DNA from: Dendrolimus kikuchii
Taxonomy: Eukaryota > Arthropoda > Insecta > Lepidoptera > Lasiocampidae
Length of the DNA: 64,000 nucleotides
NCBI GenBank assembly: GCA_019925095.2
Contig: CM034388.1
Span: forward strand, 27,782,934 to 27,846,933
Reading direction: 5' to 3'
Positions within the stretch are counted from its first letter, which is position 1, and every line of letters starts with the position of its first letter. Shown piece after piece: positions 21,796 to 31,660 of this stretch. Under the pieces are notes generated by a model. That model was not told the DNA's origin. It was given only the letters and a program-made list of their open reading frames with translations, and ran no database searches. The position numbers and the translations under genes were made by a program.

Positions 21796-21929
21796 AGACT
21801 GTCAGTAGCAGATTTGAACGCGGCCCAGTAAGCGTTCGCGTCGTCCACCGCCGTTGGCTGGACATAGGGGTCCTTTTGGTCGAAGTCGTATATAACATTA
21901 GGTCCAGCTTCACGACACCAGTCTCCTAT
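21796..21929 (-). CDS. ACY1: Aminoacylase-1-like, exon 8
   Basis: Covers residues 286-329 plus two bases. The acceptor is TTCAAAG|ATA, the donor TCT|GTAAGT. It encodes GDWCREAG and the PYVQPTAVDDANAYWAAF block, matching the WCQAAG..VTPTDDSNPWWAAF region of the vertebrate enzyme. Confidence 0.93.
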
Positions 21930-22007
21930 CTTTGAATATATTTATATTAATATTATAATGTATAGTTTGCCGTGACGTCGCCCTAGGTTGAAGTGGATCA
22001 TCGGCAT

Positions 22008-22373
22008 AGATGAGAGCGCGAGTGTTCCGCGCGCGCTCACCTCTCCTCTCCAGCTTGAGGATGCCGGGGGATTAAAGGAAGTCCCCCTGCAGTGGAAGTG
22101 GCCTTGCGAGGCCCACGCCTGCCAGGGCTGCGGTTAGGTGAGGCTAGGTCATATACCCGTAGCCCTGGCATAAGGCGAAGGACGGAACACCCAGGGGTTT
22201 TAGTGGGTATCCCTAACTGGGGAGTGGCAATAGCATGGCACCAGTTCTGACTAGGCATGCTAGTGCCACCCCCAATCTGGCGAATCCCACACCAGGTCGC
22301 GAATTATCCCCCCAAGGTTCTGCCCTTGTCGCGGCTTAGTCCTCAATCGGATTTCCTCTGGACAAAAAAAAAA
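22008..22373 (+). mobile_element. R1-type LINE, 5'-truncated 3' end, 13-bp TSD
   Basis: The GGATCATCGGCAT duplication flanks it (21995-22007 and 22374-22386). The body (GCGCGCGCTCACCTCTCCTC, GCTGCGGTTAGG, GGCATGCTAGTGCCACCCCC) is the same 3' UTR as in the R1-type fragment at 48226-49148. It ends in A10. It lies 66 bp upstream of exon 8's acceptor in gene direction. Confidence 0.9.
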
Positions 22374-22464
22374 GGATCATCGGCATTGGTATAACAGACA
22401 GAGCTTGATCCAATTTTTAGGACATATGCATATTTTAGTTTACTCTTTGTATTATCGCTTTATC

Positions 22465-23145
22465 ATTATATTACAATACGTGAAGCAAAAACTTTGTAGG
22501 CCTTTTTACGAAAATTGCGCGGACGGAGGAGTATGAAACTTCAAACACTTATAGTTTATATAGAGAAGTCTGTAGTGCAGAATGCTAATATTTAAAAAAA
22601 AATGTATAAAAAATACATTAAATCAATAAAAAAAACATTACACACACTACCATGCATTTGACAATTATTGTTAAAGTCAAATTAACAGTGTAGCTTTGGC
22701 GAAATCTGTGATTATAGAAGTACTAGCGGCCCCGGCAGACTTTGTCCTGCTCTGAAAAAATAAAAATCTAGGACCCGATCCCAGCGCCACCTACCGGTTC
22801 CAATTGTGGATTTAAACCATCCGGGGACCCACTCAAAACACACAAAAACAAAATCACCAAAACCGGTCCAGGTGATTAGGAGTTTAGAATCCGATCTCAG
22901 CGCCACCTACCAGTTCCAACTGGATAAAAAGTATCCTGTGTCCGTCTCCTGGTTCTAAGCTACCTCCCCACCAATTTTCATCCAAATCGGTACAGCCGTT
23001 CTTGAGTTATAAATAGTGTAACTAACACGACTTTCTTTTATATATATAGACAGTCTTTGAAAACAGAACCTTAACGTTCAAACTTATAATTTAAATTAAT
23101 TATGGTCGAATTTCGACCACTGGACACTGGGCGACCACTAGTTAC
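22465..23145 (-). mobile_element. MITE A, second copy, split by a Helitron-like insertion
   Basis: The reverse complement of 195-560 plus the terminal arm: CACTACCATGCATTTGACA, GCGAAATCTGTGATTATAGAAGTA, then (after the insertion) TAGACAGTCTTTGAAAACAG and the TIR CGAATTTCGACCACTGGAC..GGGCGACCACTAGT. The far end is missing. Confidence 0.7.
22722..23047 (-). mobile_element. Helitron-like repeat H1 with mapped empty site
   Basis: Starts (plus strand) CTAGCGGCCCCGGCAGAC and ends TTTCTTTTATATATA. The paralogous MITE A at 280-300 reads across without it, so the insertion lies exactly between A and T, the Helitron target. The block GCGCCACCTACC(G/A)GTTCCAA is duplicated inside (22782 and 22897). Non-autonomous: no coding region. 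Confidence 0.82.
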
Positions 23146-23349
23146 TTTAAATGTGTTTGTTTCACTTGTATATATTTGTTCTAAAAATAAAACTGTTTTC
23201 TTTTTTTATTTCTTCTTTCTATCCCTATTAATATTATGAATGCGAAAGTAACTCTGTCTGTCTGTCTGTTCCGTTTTCATGGAAAAACTACTGGACCGAT
23301 TTGTCTGAAACTCGGTATAAATATATTTCCGATGATTGTTGTCTTCCAA

Positions 23350-23512
23350 ACTTGATTTGTGTTCCGGCATTAGTGGCCAGGTTCGATACTCCCTCAAGAG
23401 AGCAGCAGCGCATTTGTAACGCCTTTGGTGTTGCAAATGTCCATAGGCGATGGTAACCTCTTTTCATCTAGGGGGCTGCCTGCCTGTCTGCTGAACTTAT
23501 GCAATAAAAAAA
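23350..23512 (-). mobile_element. SINE-like family Q fragment
   Basis: GTTCCGGCATTAGTGGCCAGG to CTTATGCAATAAAAAAA is the 3' half of the unit. Confidence 0.7.
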
Positions 23513-23639
23513 ATGGTTGCTCCATAATAAGTTAATTATATGTCAACTCTGATTAATTACACAATGTGTTTTTGAAGCACCATAGGACGTCGATACGGCG
23601 TTATGGTTACTGAGGGCTCCTTTACTTGTATATGATAAG

Positions 23640-23960
23640 ATAGATAGATAGATAGATAACTCTTTATTGTACACCAATACAAACATGAACTTAAAGACTA
23701 AAATTATATCTAGTTATGTACAAAGGGCGGTCTTATCGCTAAAAAGCGATCTCTTCCAGACAACCCCAGGAATGAATTGAGATGATAATGGCGATGGTGG
23801 TATACGTAACATATAGTACAACTACTTACATTTTAATAATAAATACATAAATGATATAAATACATAAATATATGCACAAATTTTATATATTACATAGATA
23901 TATACTTAATATACATACCATACAAATACATATCTACAAAATATATAAATGTTTATAAGT
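23640..23960 (-). mobile_element. LINE 3' UTR with stem-loop and (ATCT)n tail
   Basis: (GATA)n at 23638-23658, then AACTCTTTATTGTACACCA, and the stem-loop in GGTCTTATCGCTAAAAAGCG. It matches 20815-20990 and 56305-56480, where a LINE coding end precedes it. Confidence 0.7.
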
Positions 23961-24224
23961 GAATTTAAATAAGGTTATATAGGAAATCATTAAATACATG
24001 AGTTATCATTGATTATAATTATTCCGATTGGTTTACATGTACTTTTCATATTACGAATACAATAATAACATTGTTTTATCAAGACCCTTGTGTGCAGCTG
24101 TCAAAATTAAGGTATTTAACACTTGTGTTGCCTAAAATGGCCGTCCTAGTGTTGTCAGTACCAAAAACACATACACGTACATTTACCAACTATTTTTGAT
24201 TAATTATTTTACGGATATACATAC

Positions 24225-24320
24225 CATAGTATCGAAATGTTGGTGATCAATCCCCAAATCCAGTCTCAAATCGAAGGAAGCAATCATCTTGTCGGGTACC
24301 ACGTTGTTTTGTAGACCTCC
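24225..24320 (-). CDS. ACY1: Aminoacylase-1-like, exon 7
   Basis: Covers residues 254-285. The acceptor is TTATCAG|GGA, the donor ATG|GTATGT. It encodes GGLQNNVVPDKMIASFDLRL, equivalent to the GG..NVIP..ASFDFR block that lies beside the dimerisation lobe. Confidence 0.94.
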
Positions 24321-24724
24321 CTGATAAGAATGCATTTAGTACTTCAAATTCATGTAATGCTATATTGAACGGGTCAACTAGGTAGATTATAATACCTTGA
24401 TTAAATACCTAAATACTCATTGATCTATACGGACTTTTCAGCCTAGAGCCGTACTGGTTAATCAAAAAATTCCAAGGGTCTAAACATTTTTTAACATAAA
24501 CTCATCAATATTTTTTTTACAAGTTTTACAATGTCAGTGGGATTAATTTATATATTTGTTAGCAAGAGGTCTTCGACCGTCAATATGTCATTTATACTAA
24601 TAATACATATGTACAACTTTAAAAAATGATTATGCATTGAAATAATTTAAATTTTTATACCTTAACCATATTTACAAATAAAACATTAAAATCTTCTATA
24701 TCTGCAGACAAAATATACATATAT

Positions 24725-25556
24725 AGCATACAGATAAATAAAATTGAAGTGTCTGTTTGTAATGCCAAATAATAGCTTTTTACGAAATATATACGATAAG
24801 TACTTTTAACAAAAAATAATTTTTAATTTTTTTTGTCTTTGTCTGTCTGGACGTTCCGGATAATGTCTGAAACGGCTGAAGCGATTTTGACTGGCCTTTC
24901 ACTGGCAGATAGCTGATGTTGTAGGGAGTAGGAGTAACTTACAGTAATGTCATTCAAGGAGGCCGCAGAACGAGACAGGGAGAGAAGTCCTGCAGCGCGT
25001 GCCAATGCGTCTTCTAGAGGTCGCCGGCCTTCAGCTGGCACCCGGAGAGGCAGGTACGCGCATTACTTCCCTCCCTGAGTTAGGTTCCGTTTACCGCGGG
25101 GGGCCTTTAGCTTGCTAGGAGAGCAAAGGACCTTCTACCCCCGCACAACGAAGTGGGGTGTGTTCTCCCAGGGCACACTCCGGCACTTTATTGCGCTGGA
25201 TCGGCTGGGCGTAACTATGTTCTAAATCTCAGCCTTTCCAACACATACAAAGCGCAGGGTCGTCAGGGAGGAGGGGGTTTTTAGTGGGTATTGGGGTTGC
25301 TCGCTCGTATAGCAACGCTCGGAGTCTTCCACACTATTCTGTGACGTCGATCGCGGACGGAGCGCTGCCAAGAGCATACTATTGCTGCAGTGTTATCGCC
25401 CCCGACCGACGCGTGTCGTTCCCCTAGCAACGACCCAGTTTGTGCGTAAATCGGTTAAGCATTTTCCCTCGCCTCAAAAACAAAAAAAAAACTTAGGCTA
25501 CTTTTTTAGGGTTTCGCGAAAAAAATTCCACGCGGACGAAGTCGCGAGCACAGCTA
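24725..25556 (+). mobile_element. Helitron-like repeat H3, split by an R1-type fragment
   Basis: The halves 24725-24941 and 25490-25556 together match the uninterrupted copy at 45806-46078 (ATAAATAAAATTGAAGTGTC, TTTCACTGGCAGATAGCTGA, TAGGGTTTCGCGAAAAAAA, GACGAAGTCGCGAGCACAGC then TAGT). The CTAG end precedes T. Confidence 0.7.
24942..25489 (+). pseudogene. R1-type LINE, ORF2 C-terminus and 3' UTR, inserted in H3
   Basis: The frame VMSFKEAAERDRERSP.. to RGRYAHYFPP then TGA is the basic tail typical of R1-clade ORF2. The 3' UTR follows with the GTTTTTAGTGGGTATT block and ends in A10. AACTTA flanks it (24936-24941 and 25490-25495), and the intact H3 copy has the site once. Severely 5'-truncated. 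Confidence 0.8.
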
Positions 25557-25656
25557 GTAAATACTAAAACACGAGCGCCCGCGAATGTAGAAACAATATC
25601 ATTTCTTACGCTATACTCGCTAGCATGTGGACAGCCCTTTGTAAATGGTTACTTAC

Positions 25657-25773
25657 CGATATCTTGGTGAGATTAACAGTAGTGACGTCACCGATCGTCA
25701 ATTTCGGATTGTCAGCCAACTTCTTCTTGGCTTCGCCTCGTAGATCCATGAATTTATCAATTATGTAGCGCAA
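25657..25773 (-). CDS. ACY1: Aminoacylase-1-like, exon 6
   Basis: Covers residues 215-253, in phase 0 at both ends. The acceptor is CTTACAG|TTG, the donor TCG|GTAAGT. It encodes LRYIIDKFMDLRGEA and GDVTTVNLTKIS, the conserved start of the lid/dimer lobe. Confidence 0.94.
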
Positions 25774-25906
25774 CTGTAAGGTATAAATAAATATATTTTG
25801 GATAGAAAATATTTCTCACTGGTTTACCAGTATTAAGATTTTTTGAGGGTGGTCAATACTGATCATACCATTCTACAAATAAAGATTTATATTGCGTATA
25901 AAAGAG

Positions 25907-26008
25907 CAATGTCAAAGAAGCAAGTGAGGTGTGTAAGAATAAGCCTGAATGGCGCTCTGTCCTTCGTGCCTACCCCGCAAGGGAACTGGCGTGAAGTTAT
26001 GTATGTAC
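25907..26008 (+). mobile_element. RTE tail, left arm of a tail-to-tail pair
   Basis: The last ~98 bp of the RTE family with (ATGT) tail. The duplication GTATAAAAGAG at 25896-25906 and 26318-26328 encloses this copy and the next one. The (ATGT)n at 26306-26319 is probably the other half of this copy's tail. Confidence 0.85.
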
Positions 26009-26305
26009 ATACATACATACCTACATAACTTCACGCCAGTTCCCTTGCGGGGTAGGCACGAACAACAGAGCGCCATTTAGGCTCATTCTTACACACCTCA
26101 CTTGCTTCTTTGACATTCATAACTCTTGTCATGCACGCTCGTCTGTTCTTAAGGCTCCTGACATCACCCTCCGCTAGTACACGATCAATTTGATCATGGA
26201 AGGTGTGTCGTGGCCTTCCACGACTTCTGCATCCATCCACTTTTGCATTGTATATCTGTTTAGTCATTCTTTCATCATGCTTTCTTTCCACATGCCCGAA
26301 CCACC
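26009..26305 (-). pseudogene. RTE C-terminal fragment, right arm of a tail-to-tail pair
   Basis: The minus frame begins WFGHVERKHDERMTKQIYNA and runs through GRPRHTFHDQIDRVLAEG to AYPARELA and stop, then the (ATGT) tail facing the plus-strand copy. It seems to have inserted into the simple-sequence tail of the first copy. It gives a ~98-bp near-perfect palindrome centred at about 26009. Confidence 0.85.
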
Positions 26306-26642
26306 ATATGTATGTATGTATAAAAGAGGAAATACATAATTATTACTTGTATTCCTATACTTTCAAATATTTAAATATTTTAAGACTATTGTCAAATGTT
26401 TATATAATAAAAATACAAAATATTATTTAAAAAGTCACAACTTTACAAATAAATAATTTATTATAAATATTATATTGTTATTTTGGAAATCAAAGAAAAC
26501 CTAAGCACAGATCAAATTGATTGCGATGTTATTTATGATACTAGTTTGTAAATAGCACGAAAAATTCTTGAGCTAATGAGATAAAATTAAGAAGTTTATT
26601 TATTTGGTAGTTTAAATTTAGTTTCATGCAACAAAAATGTAA

Positions 26643-26726
26643 TGTCAGAAGTGGGATTCGAACCCACGCCCACAGAAGTGGACTGCGACCTGAACGCAGC
26701 GCCTTAGACCGCTCGGCCATCCTGAC
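26643..26726 (-). tRNA. tRNA-Leu (anticodon CAG)
   Basis: An 84-nt cloverleaf. The acceptor stem GTCAGGA pairs with TTCTGAC, the anticodon stem is CTGCG/CGCAG around TTCAGGT (CAG), there is a long class II variable arm, and the B-box is GGTTCGAATCC. A T5 run follows within 10 nt (Pol III stop). The sequence is identical to the tRNA at 47330. It lies inside intron 5 of the aminoacylase gene, same strand. The isolated position with good flanks argues for a real gene rather than a SINE head. Confidence 0.95.
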
Positions 26727-26815
26727 TCGTCTAATTCGGTCCAAGTTTCCATATTATTCTATCCTAAAATATATATTTTTCATGCATAATTTTAATGTAT
26801 ATTTTATAAACATAA

Positions 26816-27050
26816 CGGCCTCTGCGGTTGAGCGGGCTAAGCCTTTGCCGGCCTACCTCACTGCAACGCAGAGGCTCCGGGTTCGATTCCTAGTATAGTA
26901 AATTTCGGAAACATATTTTCTCCATTATTTACTATGGTCTGAGTGTCTGGGATCGGCCCCAGAGTAGTCCGTTGTATACCCATAACACAAGCGTAACTTG
27001 CTTAATTTGGGGATATACAATATGTGTGTTTGTCTGCCGATTATTTAAAA
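26816..27050 (+). mobile_element. tRNA-headed SINE S1
   Basis: The head CGGCCTCTGCGGTTGAGCGG..GGGTTCGATTCC has A- and B-box-like motifs. The body contains GTGTCTGGGATCGGCCCCAG, CACAAGCGTAACTTGCTTAA and GGGGATATACAATATGTGTG, and ends in an A/T run. A second copy at 59153-59395 is about 93% alike by eye and ends in (TTA)n. Confidence 0.75.
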
Positions 27051-27283
27051 AAAAGGGGGTGTTTGTAGGTACCATTTCTAAGCTTATTGCATGTACGAAA
27101 GAATGTGATTTACGGCCACCCTGGCCAGAAGACTGTGTTGAAAAGCAAAATTTAATTAGTTACATGAAGGGGTTTCCGAATAAAATGGGAATAAAAAAAT
27201 AAAACAATTATTTTTTCTTTTGAATGTCACTGTTCTGACGATCTGTCACTTGTATGCATAGTTGAAGTTTAAATTATATTGTT

Positions 27284-27787
27284 ACGAGACTGCGAGACTC
27301 GAATTAAAATGCCATTGGAATTATTATAGAGTTTATTAGAACTATACAAACCCGTATAACACAGGTACAAATATAGCCGAACACAACAAATACAAATGTA
27401 ATGCAGAAGGTCGTAATTCAATAAAACGCGCAAAGTCCGTCACTATTAGATTCCCGATTGTACACATGTCACGCCTTGATCGTAGTTGTCACTGAACTGT
27501 CCCCTCTGTCCATCATGCCTTCGTTTTATATCTCACAAATATAAATGTGCCCGTATCGTAGTCGACATAATCCGCAACACCTGGCTAAAGATTCGACCGC
27601 AAGCGGCCGTAAACGATTATAATAGAACAATAGGCTGTTCTAGAAACGTATGCCAATAAATAAGTAAACAAAAGAAGACGATCATAAAAGAATTACAAGT
27701 AGTTCAAATGCCGACAGGTAATAAAATGTGTTTTTACAGATATGCAGGTGGAATTTGTTTTTGTCGGAACCTAAGTTGTAACAGTAT
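27284..27787 (-). mobile_element. MITE C, third copy
   Basis: TTGTTACGAGACTGCGAGAC to AAGTTGTAACAGTATAA, collinear with 7400-7902. It is immediately followed by a C run and T run, then an RTE tail. Confidence 0.65.
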
Positions 27788-27810
27788 AATTTTTCCCCCC
27801 TGACTTTTTT

Positions 27811-27963
27811 TTTACATACATACATAACTTCACGCCAGTTCCCTTGCGGGGTAGGCACGAACAACAGAGCGCCATTTAGGCCCATTCTTACACACCTCAC
27901 TTGCTTCTTTGACATTCATAACTCTTGTCATGCACACTCGTCTGTTCTTAAGGCTCCTGACAT
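27811..27963 (-). mobile_element. RTE tail fragment
   Basis: (ATGT)n tail, then the reverse of PKWRSVV..AYPARELA-type sequence to the RSLKNR block, ending GGCTCCTGACAT. The substitution Lys to Gly/Met in the KNKPKW region (RMGLNGA in the alternative frame) marks it as a separate copy. Confidence 0.82.
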
Positions 27964-28222
27964 AATTTTATTAATTTTACTATTTTTTTTTTTCATATTT
28001 TTAATCACGTTGTACAACCTCGAAACATTTGTAGATTTATTATAGTATAGATAAGATATAGATTTCTGACCGTACACATAATACCCGTCACGTAATAGTC
28101 CGTTAATGGCAAACACAAGTCTGTGGCCAAACATTCGCACAGAGTAGAAATTATTACCAAAGAGTTTTAAAATATTACCAAACGAATAATAACTGAATAC
28201 AGCATTTTTGTATTTTTATTTA

Positions 28223-28555
28223 TTTATTTAGGTTTATGGCTCGGCAGCTAGGCCTTTAAGCCAGATCTTAGATTACAATATGTTTCTTCATTTTCTTAAG
28301 CTTATGTATATAGCTCAGCAGAACTTGTAGGTTATCAACTAAAGCCATTCAACGGAGTTCTTGTGACAACTTGAAAGGCCATATTTGACTATACAGTTCA
28401 CATTTCTCACACAAACACATAATTACTACTCAAAAACTATCAATATCCTACAACTATTGTTCATTTTAGACTAATTATACACATTTTTAGGAAATAAAAC
28501 TGCACAGCACAAAATCTCCTTTCAGTTCCCGCCAAAAACTCCCATTTTTGTAAAG
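28223..28555 (-). repeat. LINE-like 3' UTR repeat Z, copy 1
   Basis: A ~320-bp block (GCAGCTAGGCCTTTAAGCC, CATTCAACGGAGTTCTTGTG, CATCTCCTTTCAGTTCCCGCC in variants) is repeated directly at 35230-35548. On the minus strand it ends in AAATAAATAAATA, like a LINE tail with a (TAAA)n end. Confidence 0.6.
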
Positions 28556-28727
28556 TTTCTACTATACCAGAGATAATATGAGTCTTAGTGACTGTATCAC
28601 GCAGATGTAGTCAAGAGTTTAATGAGTTATTTGAGATGCAACATTGTTAATGACGTTAGACATTATCAGTTATCTCATGTACACTAATTAATGCAGCTAA
28701 TCGTTAACGCGTTATTTTTATAACACT

Positions 28728-28917
28728 ACTAGCTTCTGCCTGCGACTTCGTCCGCGTGGAATAGTTAAAAAAGTTTGATCTTATCGTGACGATATTATAG
28801 CCTATAGCCTTCCACGATAAATGGGCTATCTAACACCGAAAGAATTTTTCGAATCAGACCAGTAGTTCCTGAGATTAGGGCGTTCAAGCAAACAAACTCT
28901 TCAGCTTTATATAAGTA
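28728..28917 (-). mobile_element. Helitron-like repeat H4, first of a tandem pair
   Basis: Starts CTAGCTTCTGCCTGCGACTTC and continues ACGATAAATGGGCTATCTAAC and CAGTAGTTCCTGAGATTAGG to CAGCTTTATATAAGTA. The next unit begins immediately. Confidence 0.6.
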
Positions 28918-29155
28918 CTAGCTGTGCCCGCGACGCCGTCCGCGTGGAATTTGTTTTCAAAGCGCCCCCGATTTTGAAACATTTTTCATTGCTGCTCCGC
29001 TCCTATTGGTCTTAGCGTGATGATATATAGCCTATAGCCTTCTTCGTTAAATGGGCTATTCAACACTGAAAGAATTTTTCAAATCAGACTAGTAGTTCCT
29101 GAGATTAGCGCGTTTAAACGAAAAACAAACTGTTCAGCTTTATATATTAGTATAA
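28918..29155 (-). mobile_element. Helitron-like repeat H4, second of a tandem pair
   Basis: CTAGCTGTGCCCGCGACGCC to CAGCTTTATATATTAGTATAAG, in the same direction as the first. An inverted relative is at 30045-30277, so this and that copy bracket the 29.2-30.0 kb segment. Confidence 0.65.
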
Positions 29156-29439
29156 GATATAAGGTATTAGCAGCCCTTTTTTTGTCACTTCTTTTTTGGG
29201 GGCACGCTAATTCTCGAAAATTGTAAAAGTCATAATTTTTTGTTGTTGTTACATTTTTTTCAGCTTTTATGGCAATTTTTCGATATTTTAGAAATTTCCT
29301 ATAAGGGCACTGCGGGGGCCCGCATGCCCCACAATAAAAGCCCTGTATATTAGTTTAAGATAAGATAAGTAAGAACAAAAGCGTCATAGTCACTAGTAGG
29401 GCACTAATGGAATCTCAATAACGTTCAAACTTAAAACTT

Positions 29440-29881
29440 CTTAATAAGTATTAGAACTGTGCCGCGACCATGGCAAGCGACTGGACGGAATGTCGTTGGA
29501 ACCTTGGAAGGTGGGACGCCCCTTAGTATGGGACGCAACGTGTGTCGATACATTAGCGGCTTCCCATCTTCCAAATACAGCCGTCACTGCCGGAGGAGCT
29601 GTCACACTTCAAGAAACCGTGAAACGCAGCAAATATGCATCCATCGGTGACGGATACGTATTTGTGGCTTTCGGTGTTGAGACTTTGGGGCCATGGGGAC
29701 CTGAAGCTTTATCGCACTTTATCGAGACCTTTCAAAGCGATTGAAAGAAGTCTCGCGTGACAAAAGGGCTGGCCTATATTCAGGGCAACGGATTAGCGTT
29801 GCCATACAACGTGGGAATACGGCCCGTATTTTGGGAACGCTTCCCACCGACCGCGATCTGGACTACATTTTTTACTTGTAA
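29440..29881 (+). pseudogene. Retroelement-associated domain fragment (WDATCVDTLA type), frameshifted
   Basis: The frame up to 29744 reads GMSLEPWKVGRPLVWD, then VDTLAASHL, then KRSKYASI and FGVETLGPWG. After a one-base shift the frame at 29744-29881 continues RDKRAGLYSGQRISVAIQRG and ends ILGTLPTDRDLDYIFYL with TAA. I recall this module from the C-terminal region of many invertebrate retroelement-like hypothetical proteins. The Asp..Glu-Thr spacing is reminiscent of a PD-(D/E)XK nuclease, but that is inference. No RT lies nearby. It sits inside intron 5. Confidence 0.5.
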
Positions 29882-30044
29882 ATATGTTTATAACAGTATT
29901 TAATTTTTAAGGTTATAATTAATTTTTATTTTTTAAAGTTAGTTCTAGTTTCACTACTACCTAATAGTATTAGAAAGAATTATATTCATAATAGTGCTAT
30001 TAATAACGAATAAGTCCTTTTTTTACTTTTTAATCTTATCTTAT

Positions 30045-30277
30045 ACTAATATATAAAGCTGAACAGTTTGTTTGTTTAAACGCGCTAATCTTAGGAACTA
30101 CTGGTCTGATTTGAAAAATTCTTTCAGTGTTGGATAGCCCATTTATCGAGGAAGGCTATAGGCTATATATCATCACGCTAAGACCAATAGTAGCGGAGCA
30201 CCAATGAAAAATGTTTCAAAATCGGGGGGCCTTTCAAAACAAATTCCACGCGGCCAGCGTCGCGGGCACAGCTAGTG
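30045..30277 (+). mobile_element. Helitron-like repeat H4, inverted copy
   Basis: Runs from TATACTAATATATAAAGCTG to GCGTCGCGGGCACAGCTAG followed by T. The complement of 28918-29155, including the ACCAATAGTAGCGGAGCACC block. Confidence 0.68.
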
Positions 30278-30900
30278 AGTTTATAAAACTCTTATAACAA
30301 TTATGAATAAGGTGATTAATAAATTATGATCGATCTGTAACCACTGATTATCATAAATAAGCGTTTTGTATCAATTTGTATCATATATGTACAGTGCATA
30401 ACGTGATTTGTATCTCCTAATCGCTTCTATGTCGACATTAACATAACACATTGGCACTGTGCCATACCAAGAGCTCTGCAGCTCAATGAAATTATTGTCA
30501 CTCTGGCCAATAACCAAACGTCTATTGACTGGCTTCCTATACAAATCAAAGTCAGTAATAACTCAAGCAGTTATTACACTACACTGATTTTCGAATCTTT
30601 CCTGTAAATCAGGGTGGTGTAGTCAGAAAAAGAGAGTTGGAACTTTTAGCTAGGCAATAGGTCCGTTAATCAGTGTAGCATAGTATTGTTTTTAGTTAAT
30701 AGTTATAGCTAGATATTTTTAATCAAAAATTTTAATTTTGAATAAATTGATTATTTCTTCAAAAATTTAGCAATAACATGCTGATGACAAGGCAGTTATT
30801 GTGTGAAGAAAAAATAATTTGGATGTGAAATCGGACGTTATAATTGTTTAGTATCCTCAAAATTAATAGGATATAATTAATTAACTAATAATAATTACGA
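30278..30900. other. Intron 5 sequence, no recognised gene
   Basis: Contains TTGGCACTGTGCCATACCAA (30452-30471), a short palindrome, and CAGTTATTACACTACACTGATT, weakly inverted relative to TAATCAGTGTAGCA at 30668. It could be an old MITE. Confidence 0.3.
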
Positions 30901-31660
30901 GATTACGGCCATGTGGCATATGGAGTCGTATCATCGTCCCGATAGTGGTGTCTGTTAACGGTCTAATAGCGAAGAGCCTCGACCGACACCTAGAGAGGCT
31001 CTCGCTCGGTAAATGGGTGAAGGGCCAGATACAGAAGGCGGTTCTTCTGAGCACGGCACCTATTGTGAAGTTCCAGTCTCTGGAGTCCTAACCACCAGTA
31101 GCCTGGACACTAGGCCCCGCTGCCGACAGACGTCATCTTTTTATATTTCTTTAATATGTGTTTAATATAACGAAAGTATAGATCGAGATATGTTGTTGGT
31201 AGGCAAAGGAATTCACCCCGCTCTTTCTTGCAAAACAGAACTGGCACAGGCTCAGGTGTTGAGTACCACCGAGCGAATGGACATATGGAAGAGCAAGGAG
31301 CTATACGAAAGGTTTCATCGGGCACTATATGGGTCCGACATAGACCTTCTGGCGTCGGTGAACTGGCTACGTTTCGGTGACCTCTTTAAGGAAACCGAAG
31401 GGTTTGTTTGTGCAATTATGAACGATGTCATCAAGACGAACAACTCAGGAAGTACATCCTGAAGGACGGCACGCTCGACGTATGCTCTCGTCTTGCTAAC
31501 TCCGAGTACTTGTACAGGCGCAACCTAATAACCAGGATCATCCAAACAGCAACTTGCTCTTCAATACTCGAAAATGGTCATATCACGATCTACTGGGATC
31601 AATCTATTATCACAGACAGGACTATCGTTACCAATAAGCCTTGTGCTAGCTTTACATTTG
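30901..31660 (+). pseudogene. LINE fragment, R4/Dong-like C-terminal region, decayed
   Basis: A frame at about 31190-31462 reads ELYERFHRALYGSDIDLLAS and WLRFGDLFKETEGFVCAI, and after shifts LANSEYLYRRNLITRIIQ and YWDQSIITDRTIVTNKP. The order matches the C-terminal part of restriction-like-endonuclease LINEs, where TNKPD..D forms the nuclease site. Here it stops at the KP position, so the site is lost. Several frameshifts. Confidence 0.5.

Noticed and set aside
25907..26317. Twin-priming (5' inversion) as the origin of the RTE palindrome
   Set aside because: Twin priming joins non-overlapping parts of one copy, whereas here both arms contain the same 3' end and tail.
26816..26900. tRNA gene at the head of SINE S1
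   Set aside because: A/B-box-like motifs are present but the acceptor stem does not close, and the same head plus body recurs at 59153, so it is a SINE.
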